From contig QPMI01000574.1 of the NCBI GenBank assembly GCA_004431415.1, forward strand, positions 1 through 62,266: a DNA stretch of 62,266 nt, written 5' to 3'. Below, one piece after another: positions 1 through 16,590 of this stretch. Positions within the stretch are counted from its first letter, which is position 1, and each line of letters starts with the position of its first letter. This stretch comes from Cyanophora paradoxa. Lineage: Eukaryota > Glaucocystophyceae > Cyanophorales > Cyanophoraceae. The notes under the pieces are model-generated. The model worked only from the letters and a program-made list of their open reading frames with translations, had not been told where the DNA came from and searched no databases. The position numbers and the translations under genes were made by a program.

Positions 1-1375
1 TGCCCCGAGGCCACCCTTCGCCATAGACGATTGATTACCAATGGACAGGGAGCCATTTATAGTGCATATAGTTGTGCCAGCATTGGGCGTTTAAACGTAT
101 GTAGAATTGTATATTGTTGTCGTTCTTGGGGAAAGGAGAGGCCCTTAGGTCTTTCAAATTGCGTTTTGGACCCTGGGGAACTCGCTGGCAGGCTGGTCGC
201 TTCCGTTTTCCTGTGAGAGGCCGGCGCCTCGAATCAATGAATGGGTCCCCGTACGTGCACACCCTATTCGCTCAGCGGCTCATGATCATGATCCGGATCC
301 GATGATCATGATCATGATTTGGGTACCGGTAGATATTAACTTTAGTAATATTAGATGTAGCTAGAGATGCGCATCATGGCATGCATGCGGTACAACTAGT
401 ACTTGGGAATTCTCAGAGTCTGTACCCTAGGCCTCTCGTTTGAGCATGTGCCCTTGCAATTCGCAATTGCTCAGCGGCTGACTCAGTGAGCTCGAGCTCG
501 AGCGCTCGATCCTCGGAGTGCCCCGCCCCCGCCCCCCCTCTTCTATTCCCGAGTCCGGATCCTCGCTTCTTATAATTACCAGCCCTCCGGGCCGGACTCG
601 CCGAGTCGCTTGTTATATTTAACCATACCGCCCAGCCCTCCACATGCCGCAGTGCACGGCCTAGCTTGCACATGCAGGTAACGGGTCCAGCCCTCGCAAG
701 CCTGGGGAGATCTAGAGTCTACTCCCAATACATCCAATGATCTGCTGATCAAAAGTTAAATAAATTTGTGGAGGTCAAAAAGCCCACGCTCCACAGAGCT
801 GAGCGCGGGTGGTATACTCCATGTCTCTTCGGGAGTGTGAAATGCAGCCAGCCGCTGGGTGCGATCCGACCGCCAGAAATCTCCCGGAAACTCTTGCGAG
901 CAGGAAAGAAAGGCTTTTGGGGTCGGAATTGAGGTCGCCCAACTAGTGGGTGCGTCCTCGACAAGGATCAGACCACGCACATCTTCGGAGGGTGAAATGG
1001 CCACGGCAGGGTTAAGACCCGCACGCAGCTTTGGAATCTCCGCGAAATTCGAGCGAAAAGCGTGTCCGTGGAGGGAAAACAGGAGGGCGGGGTTCGGTGT
1101 GGGTGAGACGGAGAAATAAATCAGTTCGCGGGTAGTCTGCTATTCACAACTCGGCGGGCGAGGGATCCGGGGTGTACAACGTCGCAGAGCGTGTAGGGGT
1201 GAGTGGTTGCTAAGCAGGTACGATCCCGAGACCGGTCGAAGCTATCCGACACGGACTCGGCCGCCCATGCCACCGGTCACGTCCGCACGAGGGGTCCTAG
1301 ACCCCCGTTGCCGACGTTGCCGTCGTCTCCAGAGGCTAGGCCGTGCCGCGCGTCCGTGACGCGGGCATGGACGGC
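1..1375. other. intergenic region, no gene recognised
   Basis: No supported gene is visible. The sequence contains short palindromic clusters such as repeated ATCATGATC around 280-320 and a CT/C-rich patch near 520-545. The open frames here are short, overlap on both strands and resemble nothing I recognise. The 3' end of RPL19 on the minus strand closes the region. Confidence 0.5.
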
Positions 1376-2314
1376 TTAGGCCGATGTCTTCTTCTTCTTC
1401 TTTTCTTCCTTGGCCGCCTTCTTCTCCTCTCCGCCCTTCTTCTGCTCGCTGGACGTGAGCGCGCGGCATTCCGCAAGACTTGGCGTAGGACGCACCGCGC
1501 CGGCCTCGGCCTCCGCAGCCGCGGCGGCGGCAGAGCCGGTCATCTCCTTCCGACGCTCCTCCAGGCGTTGCTGCGACCCGCGTCGGCAGGCGGCTTCCTC
1601 ACCCGACGCGGGGGAAAGTGCGCACGAGCTTCTTCTCGCGGGACGCCTTGTTCTTCAGGCGGCGCGCCTCGATCTGGTCCGAGACGAGCTTCTCGCGGGC
1701 CTTCTCAGCCTGCGTACGGGAACGCTGTGTAAGTGATCTAGAATTGCTGGTCTCTGGTGACCGGACCTTGGCCTTGTGGATGAACTCCATGAGCACACGC
1801 TTGTTCTTGAAGACATTGCCCTTCGACTTCATGTACAGGTCGTGGTACCTGTTACATCACACTATCAGTGCACGAACGCGGCTGCGGGCTGGCGGGGCGC
1901 ACAGATGCTTGTCGATCTTCTTGGCCTCGCGGTACTTGCGGAGGAGGCGGCGAAGGACACGCTGGCGGCGCATCCAGAGCACCTTCGTCGGCAGGCGAGC
2001 CTCGCGAGTACCGCGGCGCTTGCCAGTGCCGGTGTGGCGGCCCTTGCGCTTGGCCTCGAGGTTCTTCCGCACGCGAGCGCGCGAGTGGATCTTGGCCGGC
2101 TTGCGGATGACGAAGCCGTCCTTGATCAGCTTGCGAATGTTCTGGCCTGCCCAGGGGATCGGGAATCGACATGGGGACGAAAACGACGCGAGCGAGGCGC
2201 ACGAGAGTTCGCCATGCTGATCTCGTTGACCTCATTGGGGTCAAGCCAGATCTTCCGCTGGCCGCACTTGAGCACGGCCGCGGCAAGCCGCTTCTGGAGC
2301 CGAAGCATCACCAT
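1376..2314 (-). CDS. RPL19: 60S ribosomal protein L19 (eL19)
   Basis: Component of the large cytosolic ribosomal subunit. The start at 2314 opens with [15 protein letters not shown] followed by [18 protein letters not shown], the conserved eL19 N-terminus. A second exon (about 2140-1858) carries the basic core with [15 protein letters not shown] and [19 protein letters not shown] third exon (about 1830-1640) carries [20 protein letters not shown]. The last coding stretch ends in a lysine/glutamate-rich tail ([13 protein letters not shown]) before TAA at 1376-1378. I infer at least three introns, including one between the SMANSR block and the next exon near 2205-2145. The extended charged C-terminal tail is typical of eukaryotic and not archaeal L19. 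It lies head-to-head with the U2SURP gene, 268 bp away. Identity is secure; exon edges are approximate. Confidence 0.95.
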
Positions 2315-2582
2315 CTTGCCCTACCTGCGAAAAGGGCATCAGCCGCGAGCTCGAGCGAGTGCGTGTGCTACTTTGAGCCGAACGACGATGCCCGGTGGGC
2401 GGCGAACGCGCTCTTTCCACGCCAGGCCTGGTCTCACACTCACCAATCGCGAACTGCGTAGCCCCCTCCCGCAGGCCAGGGTACAGAGCGCCAAAAACGC
2501 TGGGCGCCGAAACTCTTTCAATTGGGCGCACAAGCATTGCATTACCCGCGTTCCTGACAAAACTAGTCCGGAAAACTGGACG
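2315..2582. promoter_or_regulatory. bidirectional promoter region RPL19 / U2SURP
   Basis: The 268 bp between the divergent start codons of RPL19 (minus) and the U2SURP-like gene (plus) must hold the promoters and 5' UTRs of both. No TATA box is obvious. The placement as a shared promoter is inferred from geometry alone. Confidence 0.5.
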
Positions 2583-7011
<4,429 letters not shown>

Positions 7012-7015
7012 CGCA

Positions 7016-7680
7016 TCACAGCAGATTCTTCCGGAAGTGATAGGCGAGAATAAAGAACTTCTCGCGGTGGTAAAACTGGTGGGCGCCGTGCCGCTGGGTC
7101 CCGCTGTCTAGGCACACCATGGAGGACCCCGCGCGCCTCGCCGCCGCCTCGCAAAACTGGATGATCGCGTGGCCCGCTCCCCGGCTGCGCCTCTTCTCGT
7201 CCACAATCTGCTCCAGTTCAGTCCGATAGCATTCGAATTCGAATGATACCGCTCACCAGGTCGTCCACATAAAACTTCATTCCGCTGGCGGTATCGGCGT
7301 AGATCCCTGGTGAAAACGTTCGGACTCGGGAACAGGAATGTGACGCGCGATCGTGCGTTCATGCCATGATGCGCACTGTATACGCACACGCCAACGACGT
7401 CGTCGGCGCCGGCCACCGCTACGATCATTCGGCCACCACCCTGCAACGTACTGCGCATGACCGCCAGCTGCAGCTAGGCGCGGCGCCGGCCGATGATTAC
7501 AAATCGTACCGCAAACACGCGCTCAAGTGCGCGAACGTACGCATCACCCGTGCCGAGATGCGGCCGCAGCTGACGGTGCACGCGCTCGGCGACGCGCAGC
7601 AGCTCCGGCCGAAGCAAGTCGCCAGCGCTGTTCGTCACCTCGAGCACAGCAAGAGCTCCCTCGAGCTCTGACGTCGACAT
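7016..7680 (-). CDS. GNAT family N-acetyltransferase
   Basis: Acetyl-CoA-dependent N-acetyltransferase of unknown substrate. The start at 7680 reads MSTSELEGALAVLEV. A second exon carries MIVAVAGADDVVGVCVYSAH, the central beta strands. After an intron with donor CTG|GTGAGC and acceptor GAGCAG near 7215-7260, the last exon reads IVDEKRRSRGAGHAIIQF. That matches GNAT motif A (V-D-x-x-x-R-x-x-G-x-G/A). It continues to GTQRHGAHQFYHREKF, matching motif B (..AxxFYxrxGF). The stop lies 5 bp from the U2SURP stop on the opposite strand, so their 3' UTRs must overlap. The gene lies at the left end of a 1,410-bp tandem duplication. This copy alone keeps the complete last exon and is probably the functional one. 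Confidence 0.8.
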
Positions 7681-9880
7681 CGATAGCTTGTGGTTGGGAG
7701 GGCGAGAGATCTAGAGGAGCTCAGAGGACGCCGGCCATGGCCACGCTTATGGGCCTCAGTGTGACAACCCCCCCCCCCCTTCCCCCCCCCCCCCTCCCCC
7801 CCCCCCCCCCCCGGGCCCCTAGTACTGACCCTCTCAGAGTCTTTTAAGTTTTCCCTCCTATGTATCCTCTCCTCTCCTCTGTATCCTGATGGCCCTAGCC
7901 AGCCGTACAGTTTTGATGAAAGGCGAGCTTCGACGAGTCGGAAGGACTGCACCCGATTGCAATTGCGAATTTCGAATTCGAAGGCCGGTCGTGATCTTTC
8001 ATGCGAGAATTCGAAGAGGGTCCAGTGGCGCGTTAACGTTCCACAAGCCCCAGACTGTCCATGGCCAGCTGCAGCCGCTGAGCCATCGATATCAGCCAGA
8101 AGAAGAGCCTCTCAGAACATAAGGCGTTTGCGCCGCCACTACCCTTGCAATTGTCTGCAGCTGGCTGGTTCACTGAGTCACTGTCGATTGTGCCTTGGGC
8201 CTTTGGGTCCTTCGCCTTTCGTCAAAACCGTACAGCTGCAGCTGGGCGTGTTTTATACGTATACGTATACATACTCTTCTTCTTCTTCTCAGAGTACGTA
8301 TACGTATCTATAAGACACGCCCAAGCCAGAAGAAGAAGAGTATATATATATGTATAATGATTCAATGTTCCGATTCAATGATTGGGTCTAGATCTTCGAA
8401 TTCATATTGGTATCATAGTAACAGAGTTTTCGGATCCTCCTCACCGGCCTTCAAGACCCCCCCCCCCCCTCCCCCCCTCCCCCCCCCCCCCCCCCCCCCG
8501 CCGCTGGGTCCCGCTGTCTAGGCACACCATGGAGGACCCCGCGCGCCTCGCCGCCGCCTCGCAAAACTGGATGATCGCGTGGCCCGCTCCCCGGCTGCGC
8601 CTCTTCTCGTCCACAATCTGCTCCAGTTCAGTCCGATAGCATTCGAATTCGAATGATACCGCTCACCAGGTCGTCCACATAAAACTTCATTCCGCTGGCG
8701 GTATCGGCGTAGATCCCTGGTGAAAACGTTCGGACTCGGGAACAGGAATGTGACGCGCGATCGTGCGTTCATGCCATGATGCGCACTGTATACGCACACG
8801 CCAACGACGTCGTCGGCGCCGGCCACCGCTACGATCATTCGGCCACCACCCTGCAACGTACTGCGCATGACCGCCAGCTGCAGCTAGGCGCGGCGCCGGC
8901 CGATGATTACAAATCGTACCGCAAACACGCGCTCAAGTGCGCGAACGTACGCATCACCCGTGCCGAGATGCGGCCGCAGCTGACGGTGCACGCGCTCGGC
9001 GACGCGCAGCAGCTCCGGCCGAAGCAAGTCGCCAGCGCTGTTCGTCACCTCGAGCACAGCAAGAGCTCCCTCGAGCTCTGACGTCGACATCGATAGCTTG
9101 TGGTTGGGAGGGCGAGAGATCTAGAGGAGCTCAGAGGACGCCGGCCATGGCCACGCTTACGGGCCTCAGTGTGACAACCCCCCCCCCCCCTTCCCCCCCC
9201 CTTCCCCCCCCCCCCCCCCGGGCCCCTAGTACTGACCCTCTCAGAGTCTTTTAAGTTTTCCCTCCTATGTATCCTCTCCTCTCCTCTGTATCCTGATGGC
9301 CCTAGCCAGCCGTACAGTTTTGATGAAAGGCGAGCTTCGACGAGTCGGAAGGACTGCACCCGATTGCAATTGCGAATTTCGAATTCGAAGGCCGGTCGTG
9401 ATCTTTCATGCGAGAATTCGAAGAGGGTCCAGTGGCGCGTTAACGTTCCACAAGCCCAGACTGTCCATGGCCAGCTGCAGCCGCTGAGCCATCGATATCA
9501 GCCAGAAGAAGAGCCTCTCAGAACATAAGGCGTTTGCGCCGCCACTACCCTTGCAATTGTCTGCAGCTGGCTGGTTCACTGAGTCACTGTCGATTGTGCC
9601 TTGGGCCTTTGGGTCCTTCGCCTTTCGTCAAAACCGTACAGCTGCAGCTGGGCGTGTTTTATACGTATACGTATACATACTCTTCTTCTTCTTCTCAGAG
9701 TACGTATACGTATCTATAAGACACGCCCAAGCCAGAAGAAGAAGAGTATATATATATGTATAATGATTCAATGTTCCGATTCAATGATTGGGTCTAGATC
9801 TTCGAATTCATATTGGTATCATAGTAACAGAGTTTTCGGATCCTCCTCACCGGCCTTCAAGACCCCCCCCCCCCCTCCCC
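7090..9880. repeat. 1,410-bp tandem duplication bounded by poly-C tracts
   Basis: The segment beginning gccgctgggtcccgctgtct occurs at 7090 and again at 8500, giving a period of 1,410 bp. Both units continue in near-identical order: GNAT exons, a long C-run block (7770-7812 and about 9178-9220), a CT-rich patch, a palindromic tatacgtatacgtatacat block, and a terminal poly-C/CCCT tract (8457-8499 and about 9864-9905). Differences are few: cttatgggc versus cttacgggc, agccccag versus agcccag, and homopolymer lengths. That implies a recent duplication or ongoing homogenisation. The second unit starts inside the GNAT last exon, so it contains a truncated copy of the gene. Confidence 0.95.
8500..9090 (-). 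pseudogene. truncated second copy of the GNAT acetyltransferase
   Basis: This is the duplicate of the 7016-7680 gene. Its 5' exons from the start at 9090 (MSTSELEGALAVLEV) through the central exon are identical to copy 1. The last exon is cut inside the GTQRH segment, where the duplication breakpoint joins it to a long poly-C tract on the plus strand. It therefore lacks the motif B tail and the normal stop codon. It is probably non-functional unless it reads into a new terminus. Confidence 0.75.
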
Positions 9881-9909
9881 CCTCCCCCGCCTCCCCTTCC
9901 CCCCCTTCA

Positions 9910-11593
9910 AGGCTTCGCACGGGCTAGCGATATATATATATATATAATTAGAAGAGAAAGGCCCAAGCTGATCATGATCATGAAGTCCAGGGACCGGAGG
10001 ACCTTCGTTGTCGAATCGAAGAGCTCGAGGGCTGTTTGCATCAACGTCCGGTCTGGGGTTCGATCTGGGCTGCTCTCATGACATTCTTGGTGGAGTGGTG
10101 AAGCACCGCATGCGCACTCTCCGGATCCACTCTAGATCTTGAGCCTCTGTGTTCGAATCCATGCCGGCCGAAGCAATCCCGCTTCGAATTCCAATATCTA
10201 AGTTTGCAAATTTAAGGGGTGACCCTTGCAATTAAACTTGAAAGAGGCCCACTGGCCATGGGGGCTTATATGTTAGTACTCTGAATTAGAATAGTGTTGT
10301 GCCGACCTTAAGCTTCATTTCACCATGGCCAACAAGGTCGGTGTATTCCCACGGGCGATTATTCCGAGACAGTGGGACGGGGGATTCCTCAGGGCCCGGC
10401 GCCGGGCCCTGAGGGATTAATATTTCCAGATCTGGGGATGTTTCACGCTGAAATGGAGGGTGATTAATATTTCCGCCGACCCTCTGGCAGTTTCGACGAG
10501 ATTATCATAGTATGCCATGATGGAGGCTTGCACACAGTCACTGAGTCTAGGATCTGGCGGTCTCTAGATCTGCAGCTGCTGGTGTCTAGAGACTAGGAAT
10601 TGCATTTCTCAAATACCAGCCCCCCCTCCCCAACCTGAAAAGAAATGCAACGAAACATCGATATCTAGATCTGTGCATGCACCCTTGAATGTCGCCGAGT
10701 CGAACTGGAAATTTGTAAAAAAGAGGTTGTCGATGACATCCCAATGCACATCGCTTGTGTCTGGAACCCTAACGGACCACTTTCGCTGTGCAAGTAAACT
10801 TTGTGTGGTGAAAATATTTGCTTAAAGTTTTCGAAAATCCACTGAAAACAATTGCAGGGCATTTTGGGATAATAGGCATGCCCTGTCCAGCGCAGGGCAT
10901 TTACAGGCTCCATCGGGCTTCGTGAGCGTTTTCGAGCTTCCATGCACGGGGCCACGTGCGGGGCGGGCGCGGCCGCTAGCGCTTCTTGGAGGCCTGGGAG
11001 CTGCCGCAGTCGACGTCCCGTTTCCACTCGGCGTTGACCTCGCATGCGCTTAGCCGTGCGGGCAGCATGGTAGGGTTGAAGCTCGAGGCCGAGAGCGTCC
11101 GGCCCGACGTCATCGCCGCCCGCCTCGCCATCGCTGACTTGCGGTCCAAGATCTGGTCTGCGACCGTCGACGTCGGGCCGAGCGAGCATCCAGAGAAGAG
11201 TCTGCGGGAAGATAAGGGCGCGCGTCGCGATGCAGCTACAGGTTATCGCGGACGCCTGCGCATGCAGTTTCAGCAGCGTTAAGACGAGCATTGCGGTACA
11301 GAGATACGCAAGAGGGGGAAGCTGCTGATCGCGTTTGAAAGCACGAGGGCCTCTAGCTCCTCGCCGGCTGCAAATTCAGTGAAAAAAAAGGAGGGGTAGA
11401 AGAAGGGCCCGAACGGAACGTGCTCGGCCTGGACTGTGCACTGGTAGTTGTTCTCTGCAGCTGCGCACGCGGCAGCGGCGGTGCACGGGTGACGTAGCGC
11501 ACCGCAGGGCGTTTTTGCTCTCCTATTTTAGCTAGACGCCGAAGCCAGCCTCCAGCCTCTGCAGGCTTGCAGCTCAGCAGCTGGTGATTAGCT
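9910..11593. other. intergenic region, no gene supported
   Basis: Mostly low-information intergenic DNA with AT dinucleotide runs (about 9931-9945) and a perfect 28-bp palindrome of cctcagggcccggc and its complement (10387-10414). Short open frames around 10,665-11,291 on both strands show no recognisable domain. A plus-strand ATG near 11,069 opens a ~70-residue frame I cannot identify. The CDC14 promoter and 5' UTR must occupy the last few hundred bases. Confidence 0.4.
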
Positions 11594-13840
11594 ATGGAAG
11601 CGGAGCTGAGCGGGGCCGTCGAAATCCTGCGGGACCGGCTCTATTACGTGTCCCTGCGGACAGTCCCGCGAAACACCGCATACGCTCTTTTCTTCACGGT
11701 GGACAATGACCTCGTGTACGAGCCGTTCTTCGCGGACTTCGGTCCCCTGAACCTGGGCCAGTTGTACCGTTTCTGTCAGATCTTGGACCGCAAGATCAAC
11801 GTGCGTCGTTTCCTCGCGAAGGCGCAGCGCCCTCAAGAGGCCTCTTTTTCTTCTTGCCTTGCATACTCCGGGATTGGCTGCTGACCTCATTCCTGCGCAT
11901 CACAGGACCCAGCAAACGCGAAGAAGAAGATCTACTTCTACAGCAGCCACGATGCGCACAAGCGCGCCAACGCTGCGTATCTAGTCAGCGCATACGCGGT
12001 ACCTAGCACTGGGCCCGTCCAGTGCTCGCGCCCTCCCTGACTTATGCAAGGTGATGTGCCTCGGCCGGACTGGCGAGGAGGCCTATCGCCCTTTCCTCGG
12101 TATATATCCCCCTTTCATCCCGTTCCGCGACGCGTCCTTTGGCATCTGCACCTACAATGGCGTGCCCGGATTTCACGGTTTTGTTCTTTTCCTTTGTTAA
12201 GCCCCCCGCACAGTTACCGTTCAGGACTGCCTCATGGGCTTGCACAAGGCGCTGGAGAATAAGTTCATTGACTTTAGCACATTTAATGTAGAAGAGTAAA
12301 CCCCCGGCATTATCTGTGATTTGATCTACGGATCCGCTTTTCCTGATTGCGACACCAGGTACGAGTACTATGAAAAAGTGGAGAATGGCGACCTCAACTG
12401 GATTGTCCCGGGAAAATTCGTCGCCTTTAGCGGCCCTTCAAACACTCGGCAAGAAACAGGCGACGGTTTCCGCACTCTCATTCCTGGCAAGCGAATCTTC
12501 AAGTTCATACCTGCTGCACGATGACCTTCTTGCAGAGGATTATTTCGCTTACTTCCGCAAGATGAACGTTACAACTATCATCCGACTTAACAAAAAGTGC
12601 TATGATCGCAAGCGCTTTGTTGACGCTGGTTCGAAACCATCTGTGTGAGGCTGCATCAACTGTCTGATGATTACAACAGGCTTCAAGCATTATGATCTGT
12701 ATTTTGTCGACGGAGGAACCCCGAGCGAGGCCATTCTCAAACGATTCCTTGAGATATGTGAGACTGAACCTGGTAAGCGAAAACATTTGTCTCCCCTGCT
12801 ATGTGTGTTTTCTCACACATCGACAGGTGCTGTTGCCGTGCACTGCAAAGCAGGCCTTGGAAGGACAGGAACGCTGATAGCAGCGTACATCATGAAGCAT
12901 TTCCACTTCACAGCATCTGAGACGATCGCATACATCCGTGTCTGCAGACCTGGCAGTATCATCGGTCCTCAGCAGTACTATTTGAAAGAGTAAGCTTGTC
13001 TAGAATGGAGGCACTGTTGCGGACTGCTGAGCCGCAATGACGCAGGCTTGAACCACGGTTGTGGAAGATGGGAGAGATGCAGCGGAAAAAGCTTACCCCC
13101 ACACAGCAACCAGGAGCCAGGGAGGCCTACGATGCTCCTTCAGTAAGCACAGTGCGTTCCAACCCTTTCATGTATAGCCTTTTTAGCTGGCCGAATAAGC
13201 GATGCATTGGCACAGAACCCGTCTTTGTACCCATCGCCAAACAAGAGTACTCGCCCATCATCAAGACCAGGTTCTGCATCAGGTCAGCAATCGCGAGCGC
13301 CACCAGCCGCCGTTCCCACGAAACCGGGTGTGCCTTGTGCTAGCCACATCCTTCTGGGCTAACCAGCAGTCCGAAGCCGTCCATGCAGGACCCTCTGCAG
13401 TTCGATCATCTGCCACGAGCATATACAGAAGCGGGTCGCCACAGGTCGCGCGGCCACAAACGCCACCATCAAGATCTGCAGGAGTGCCAATGTCGGGCCT
13501 CTCAGCTTCGCAGGCTCGGCCAATCACGCCTACACACCAGCAGCCCCATCCAACAATGACCAGCTCAAGCTACAGTGTTCCCTATGGCAACCGATATGCA
13601 CCTGCAGAGACACGCATTGCGCAGCAAATGGCCAACATGCGCCTTTCCGGATCATTCGATGTGGTCCCTCGGCACTCGCAGCCCGCAGCTTCCCAGATGC
13701 CAACTCGTGCCTCGGTAGGAGGCTACTCTATCTATGGCGTTCCGCCTTCGAGACCTGCGGCAGCCCATGCACCACAACCATCATCGATGTACTCAGGTGC
13801 AGTGATGTTTCAGCTCTGGGTTGCATCCTTTCCAAGTTGA
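11594..13840 (+). CDS. CDC14: CDC14-type dual-specificity protein phosphatase
   Basis: Proline-directed phosphatase that reverses CDK phosphorylation at mitotic exit, cytokinesis or basal bodies. The ATG at 11594 opens [20 protein letters not shown] and runs into [16 protein letters not shown], the conserved CDC14 N-terminal domain. Exon 2 (from 11908) carries [19 protein letters not shown]. Later exons hold [20 protein letters not shown] (about 12360-12420), [20 protein letters not shown] across an intron near 12630-12680, and the catalytic P-loop [10 protein letters not shown] near 12840-12870. The P-loop has the nucleophilic Cys and Arg of CX5[14 protein letters not shown] follows (12940-12980). 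The C-terminal tail (about 13350-13840) is Ser/Pro-rich and low in complexity, as in other CDC14 proteins. All catalytic residues are present. The exact 3' end is uncertain because an intron may follow 13795. Confidence 0.95.
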
Positions 13841-14186
13841 TCCTGCAGCAGCAGGGGCACCTCCTCGCCGGGGGGTCAGATAGAGAGGCTTCCCTCTACA
13901 TGTCTTCCTGCGTGAATCAGACCGGATTCCTCCTTGTTGTAACAGCTAGAAGCTCGGCTGCAACACGTATACTATTGACGTCGAAGTAGAACGCAAAGTG
14001 GAACCCTGCGGCCGTCCAACCCTTGATACAACCTTGCCAATCCCCATGATCAAATTGAAGCCTTGATGTATCGCCGTACCCGTACGCGTCGCAGCTGAGG
14101 GGCAGGGTTGGCGGGCTCGCATTAGCAGCGAACGGGAGGCGTGCAGACTTGCCTGCGAAGCGCCGTGAGTACGGGCGCACGCAGCG

Positions 14187-16192
14187 ATGACGGTCTCAGC
14201 GGTGAACGACCGCTACATGCGTTTTTGCCGCCGTGGGCTGAACGGACCCCGCGCAGCTCTTTCTGATGGATATAAAAGGGAAGGTGATCATGAGCAGGAA
14301 CTACCGCGGCGACGTGCCGATGGGCGTCGTCGACAAGTTTGCCCAGCGCCTGCAGGACGACGAAGCAGACATCACGCCCGTGTTCCACATGGAGGGCGTT
14401 ACGTTTGTTTACGTGAAGTACAACAACCTTGTCCGTATCCTTTCGGCTCCGCTCCGCTACGCGCGCCTGTCTTCCTCCGCACCCAGCACTTCGGCCATGC
14501 CACTTCTTTGACCGTCTGCGTGCGCACAGTGCTCGCAGTAACGAAACGCAACTCCAACGCCGCGAACATTCTGCTTTTCCTCTACAAGCTCATCCAGGTA
14601 CAACGGACCGCCCTCCAAAGCACCGCGAACGCTGAGCGCCTCACAGGTTTTCTGTGATTACTTCAAGGAGCTGGAAGAAGAAAGCATCCGCGATAACTTT
14701 GTTATCATTTACGAGCTGCTGGACGAGATGATGGACTTCGGCTACCCACAGACAACGGAGACGAAGATCCTGCAAGAGTGAGCTTGGCTTTGTTCGTGGC
14801 GGCAGTGCAGGCCTTATTTCGAACGCGCAGGTACATTACACAGGAGAGCTATAAGTTGGATAAGGACAAAGTTCGGCCACCCATGGCAGTTACGAACGCA
14901 GTGTCCTGGCGCTCGGAGGGTTCGCCGTGTTTTACTGATTCCCCTTCGCTCGATCCTGCTTGAATTTCAAGCCCTTTCCCTTTCCAGGCATCAAGTACAG
15001 GAAGAACGAGATTTTCCTGGACGTTATCGAGAGCGTAAACCTTCTTGTTGCCAGCAACGGGAATGTGCTACGGTCGGAGATTGTTGGCCAACTGAAGATG
15101 CGGTCTTATCTCTCTGGAATGCCGGAATTGAAGCTCGGACTCAACGACAAGCTCTTATTCGAGGCGACTGGCCGACGTATGCTGCAGTTTTCTTTCCTTT
15201 CGTTTGAGGGGGTGTGTGTGCACGTAATGATATCCGCGGCAGCGCAATCGAAGGGAAAAGCTGTGGAACTAGAGGACGTAAAGTTTCATCAGTGTGTACG
15301 GTTAGCTCGCTTTGAAAACGACAGAACCATCTCCTTCATCCCGCCCGATGGGGAGTTCGAACTCATGTCCTACCGCCTCTCGACACAGGCGCCTTTCTCT
15401 TTTCCCCATTCAGGCTTGTCGCGCGTCTTCTCTAATTCATGGCCACCAGGTCAAGCCGCTGATATGGATTGAAGCTGTTATGGAGTCGCACTCGCGCAGC
15501 CGCGTGGAGTACATGGTGAAGGCGCGCACTCCCCTTCCGCAGCCTTCCTTGCCAATCCCTTTTGAACTTTGCCCGCAGGCCAAGTCTCAGTTTAAACAGC
15601 GGTCGACAGCAAACAATGTCGAGATTTTCATTCCTGTGCCTCCGGATGCTGACACGCCGTCTTTCAAGGTTCGCACCGAACTGTCCTAATGCCAAGCAAT
15701 CTCTGCGCAACTGACCCCTTTTTAGACGAGCATCGGGACCGTGCGGTACGCGCCGGAGCTGGACCGCATCGTGTGGACCATCAAACAGTTTCCCGGCGGC
15801 AAGGAGTTCCTCATGCGCGCCCACTTTGGCCTTCCATCTATCCAGGATGGTCCGATCCCGCGACGCCTTTCTCCGTACCGCCCCTCACGTTCCTCTCAGA
15901 GGAGGGCGCGAAGGAGAAGCCGCCCATCACGGTCAAGTTTGAGATCCCCTACTTCACAGTCTCTGGAATCCAGGCAAGCCGCAGTTCTCCGCCGGGCGCC
16001 GTCGGTGGCCAGACGCCCCTTCCCTCTGCAGGTTCGGTACCTCAAGATCATCGAGAAGAGCGGGTACCAGGCACTGCCCTGGGTCCGCTACATCACCCAG
16101 AACGGCGACTACCAGGTGCACTATTTCCGCACCCCTTCACGATCTTATTCTAATCATGCGATGCGTGCACTGTGCAGCTCCGTATGGCCTGA
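14187..16192 (+). CDS. AP1M: AP-1 clathrin adaptor complex subunit mu
   Basis: Medium subunit of the AP-1 complex for trans-Golgi/endosome clathrin vesicles. A tiny first exon, ATGACGGTCTCAGCG at 14187, joins across an intron to LFLMDIKGKVIMSRNYRGDV (about 14262-14320). The longin-like N-domain continues with YFKELEEESIRDNFVIIYEL and FGYPQTTETKILQE (14660-14780). The C-terminal mu-homology domain follows with AVTNAVSWRSEG, FLDVIESVNLLV, FHQCVRLARFENDRTISF, PPDGEFELMSYRL, STANNVEIFIPVP and LKIIEKSGYQALPWVRYITQ. A terminal mini-exon encodes LRMA before TGA at 16190-16192. The RNYRGD, GYPQTT and ALPWVRYIT signatures match AP-1 rather than AP-2. At least eight short introns are visible. Compared with animal homologues, the protein appears complete. 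Confidence 0.96.
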
Positions 16193-16298
16193 GCCTGATG
16201 CTTTCCTTTCGTACGGCTGTATGTAGTTTAAATTTAGTCAACACTTTGCGTACGGCGAGTCCGAGGCGCGCCTCGCATGCTGGGAGCTTTCGGCGGAA

Positions 16299-16590
16299 TC
16301 AGGCTTGGCCCTGCCTACCGGCATGGTCCGTCTGAGATGCCTGCTCTTCAGCTGGTGGCCCGGCGGCCTGGTAGTTGTACTCGAGCTCCTCCGCGTCAGG
16401 CTCCGAGTTGGGCGCGGGTTTGTCAAGGTCCTCCGCACGAGCGGTCCTCAGAAGGGGTGGGATGTCCGGAGCCAGCGCGCTGGGCGCCGATGAGTCGTTA
16501 TATGCTATCATAGTATGCTCACGCGCACCGCGCGTCCGCGTCCAGATCTGCCATCTCCATCAGCTCGTCGCCTGTTTCGAAAACACAGTG
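16299..16590 (-). CDS. small acidic protein of unknown function (3' exons only)
   Basis: A minus-strand reading frame ends with a stop at 16299-16301. It encodes an acidic stretch with LLRTARAEDLDKPAPNSEPD and AEELEYNYQAAGPP. An upstream segment GDELMEMADLDADAR (about 16570-16520) follows an acceptor-like cgaaacag. A 43-bp GT-AG intron (gtgagcat...gcgcccag) would join the two, in line with other short introns here. I found no convincing first exon or ATG and no domain. It could be the tail of a small hypothetical protein or a chance frame. Confidence 0.3.

Noticed and set aside
7770-7812. Telomere or centromere signal from long poly-C tract
   Set aside because: It is a pure homopolymer without a telomeric unit and recurs at intron and duplication sites.
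10665-11291. 208-codon minus-strand frame
   Set aside because: It lacks an ATG at its start, has no domain, and its composition is not protein-like. It is left in the intergenic description.
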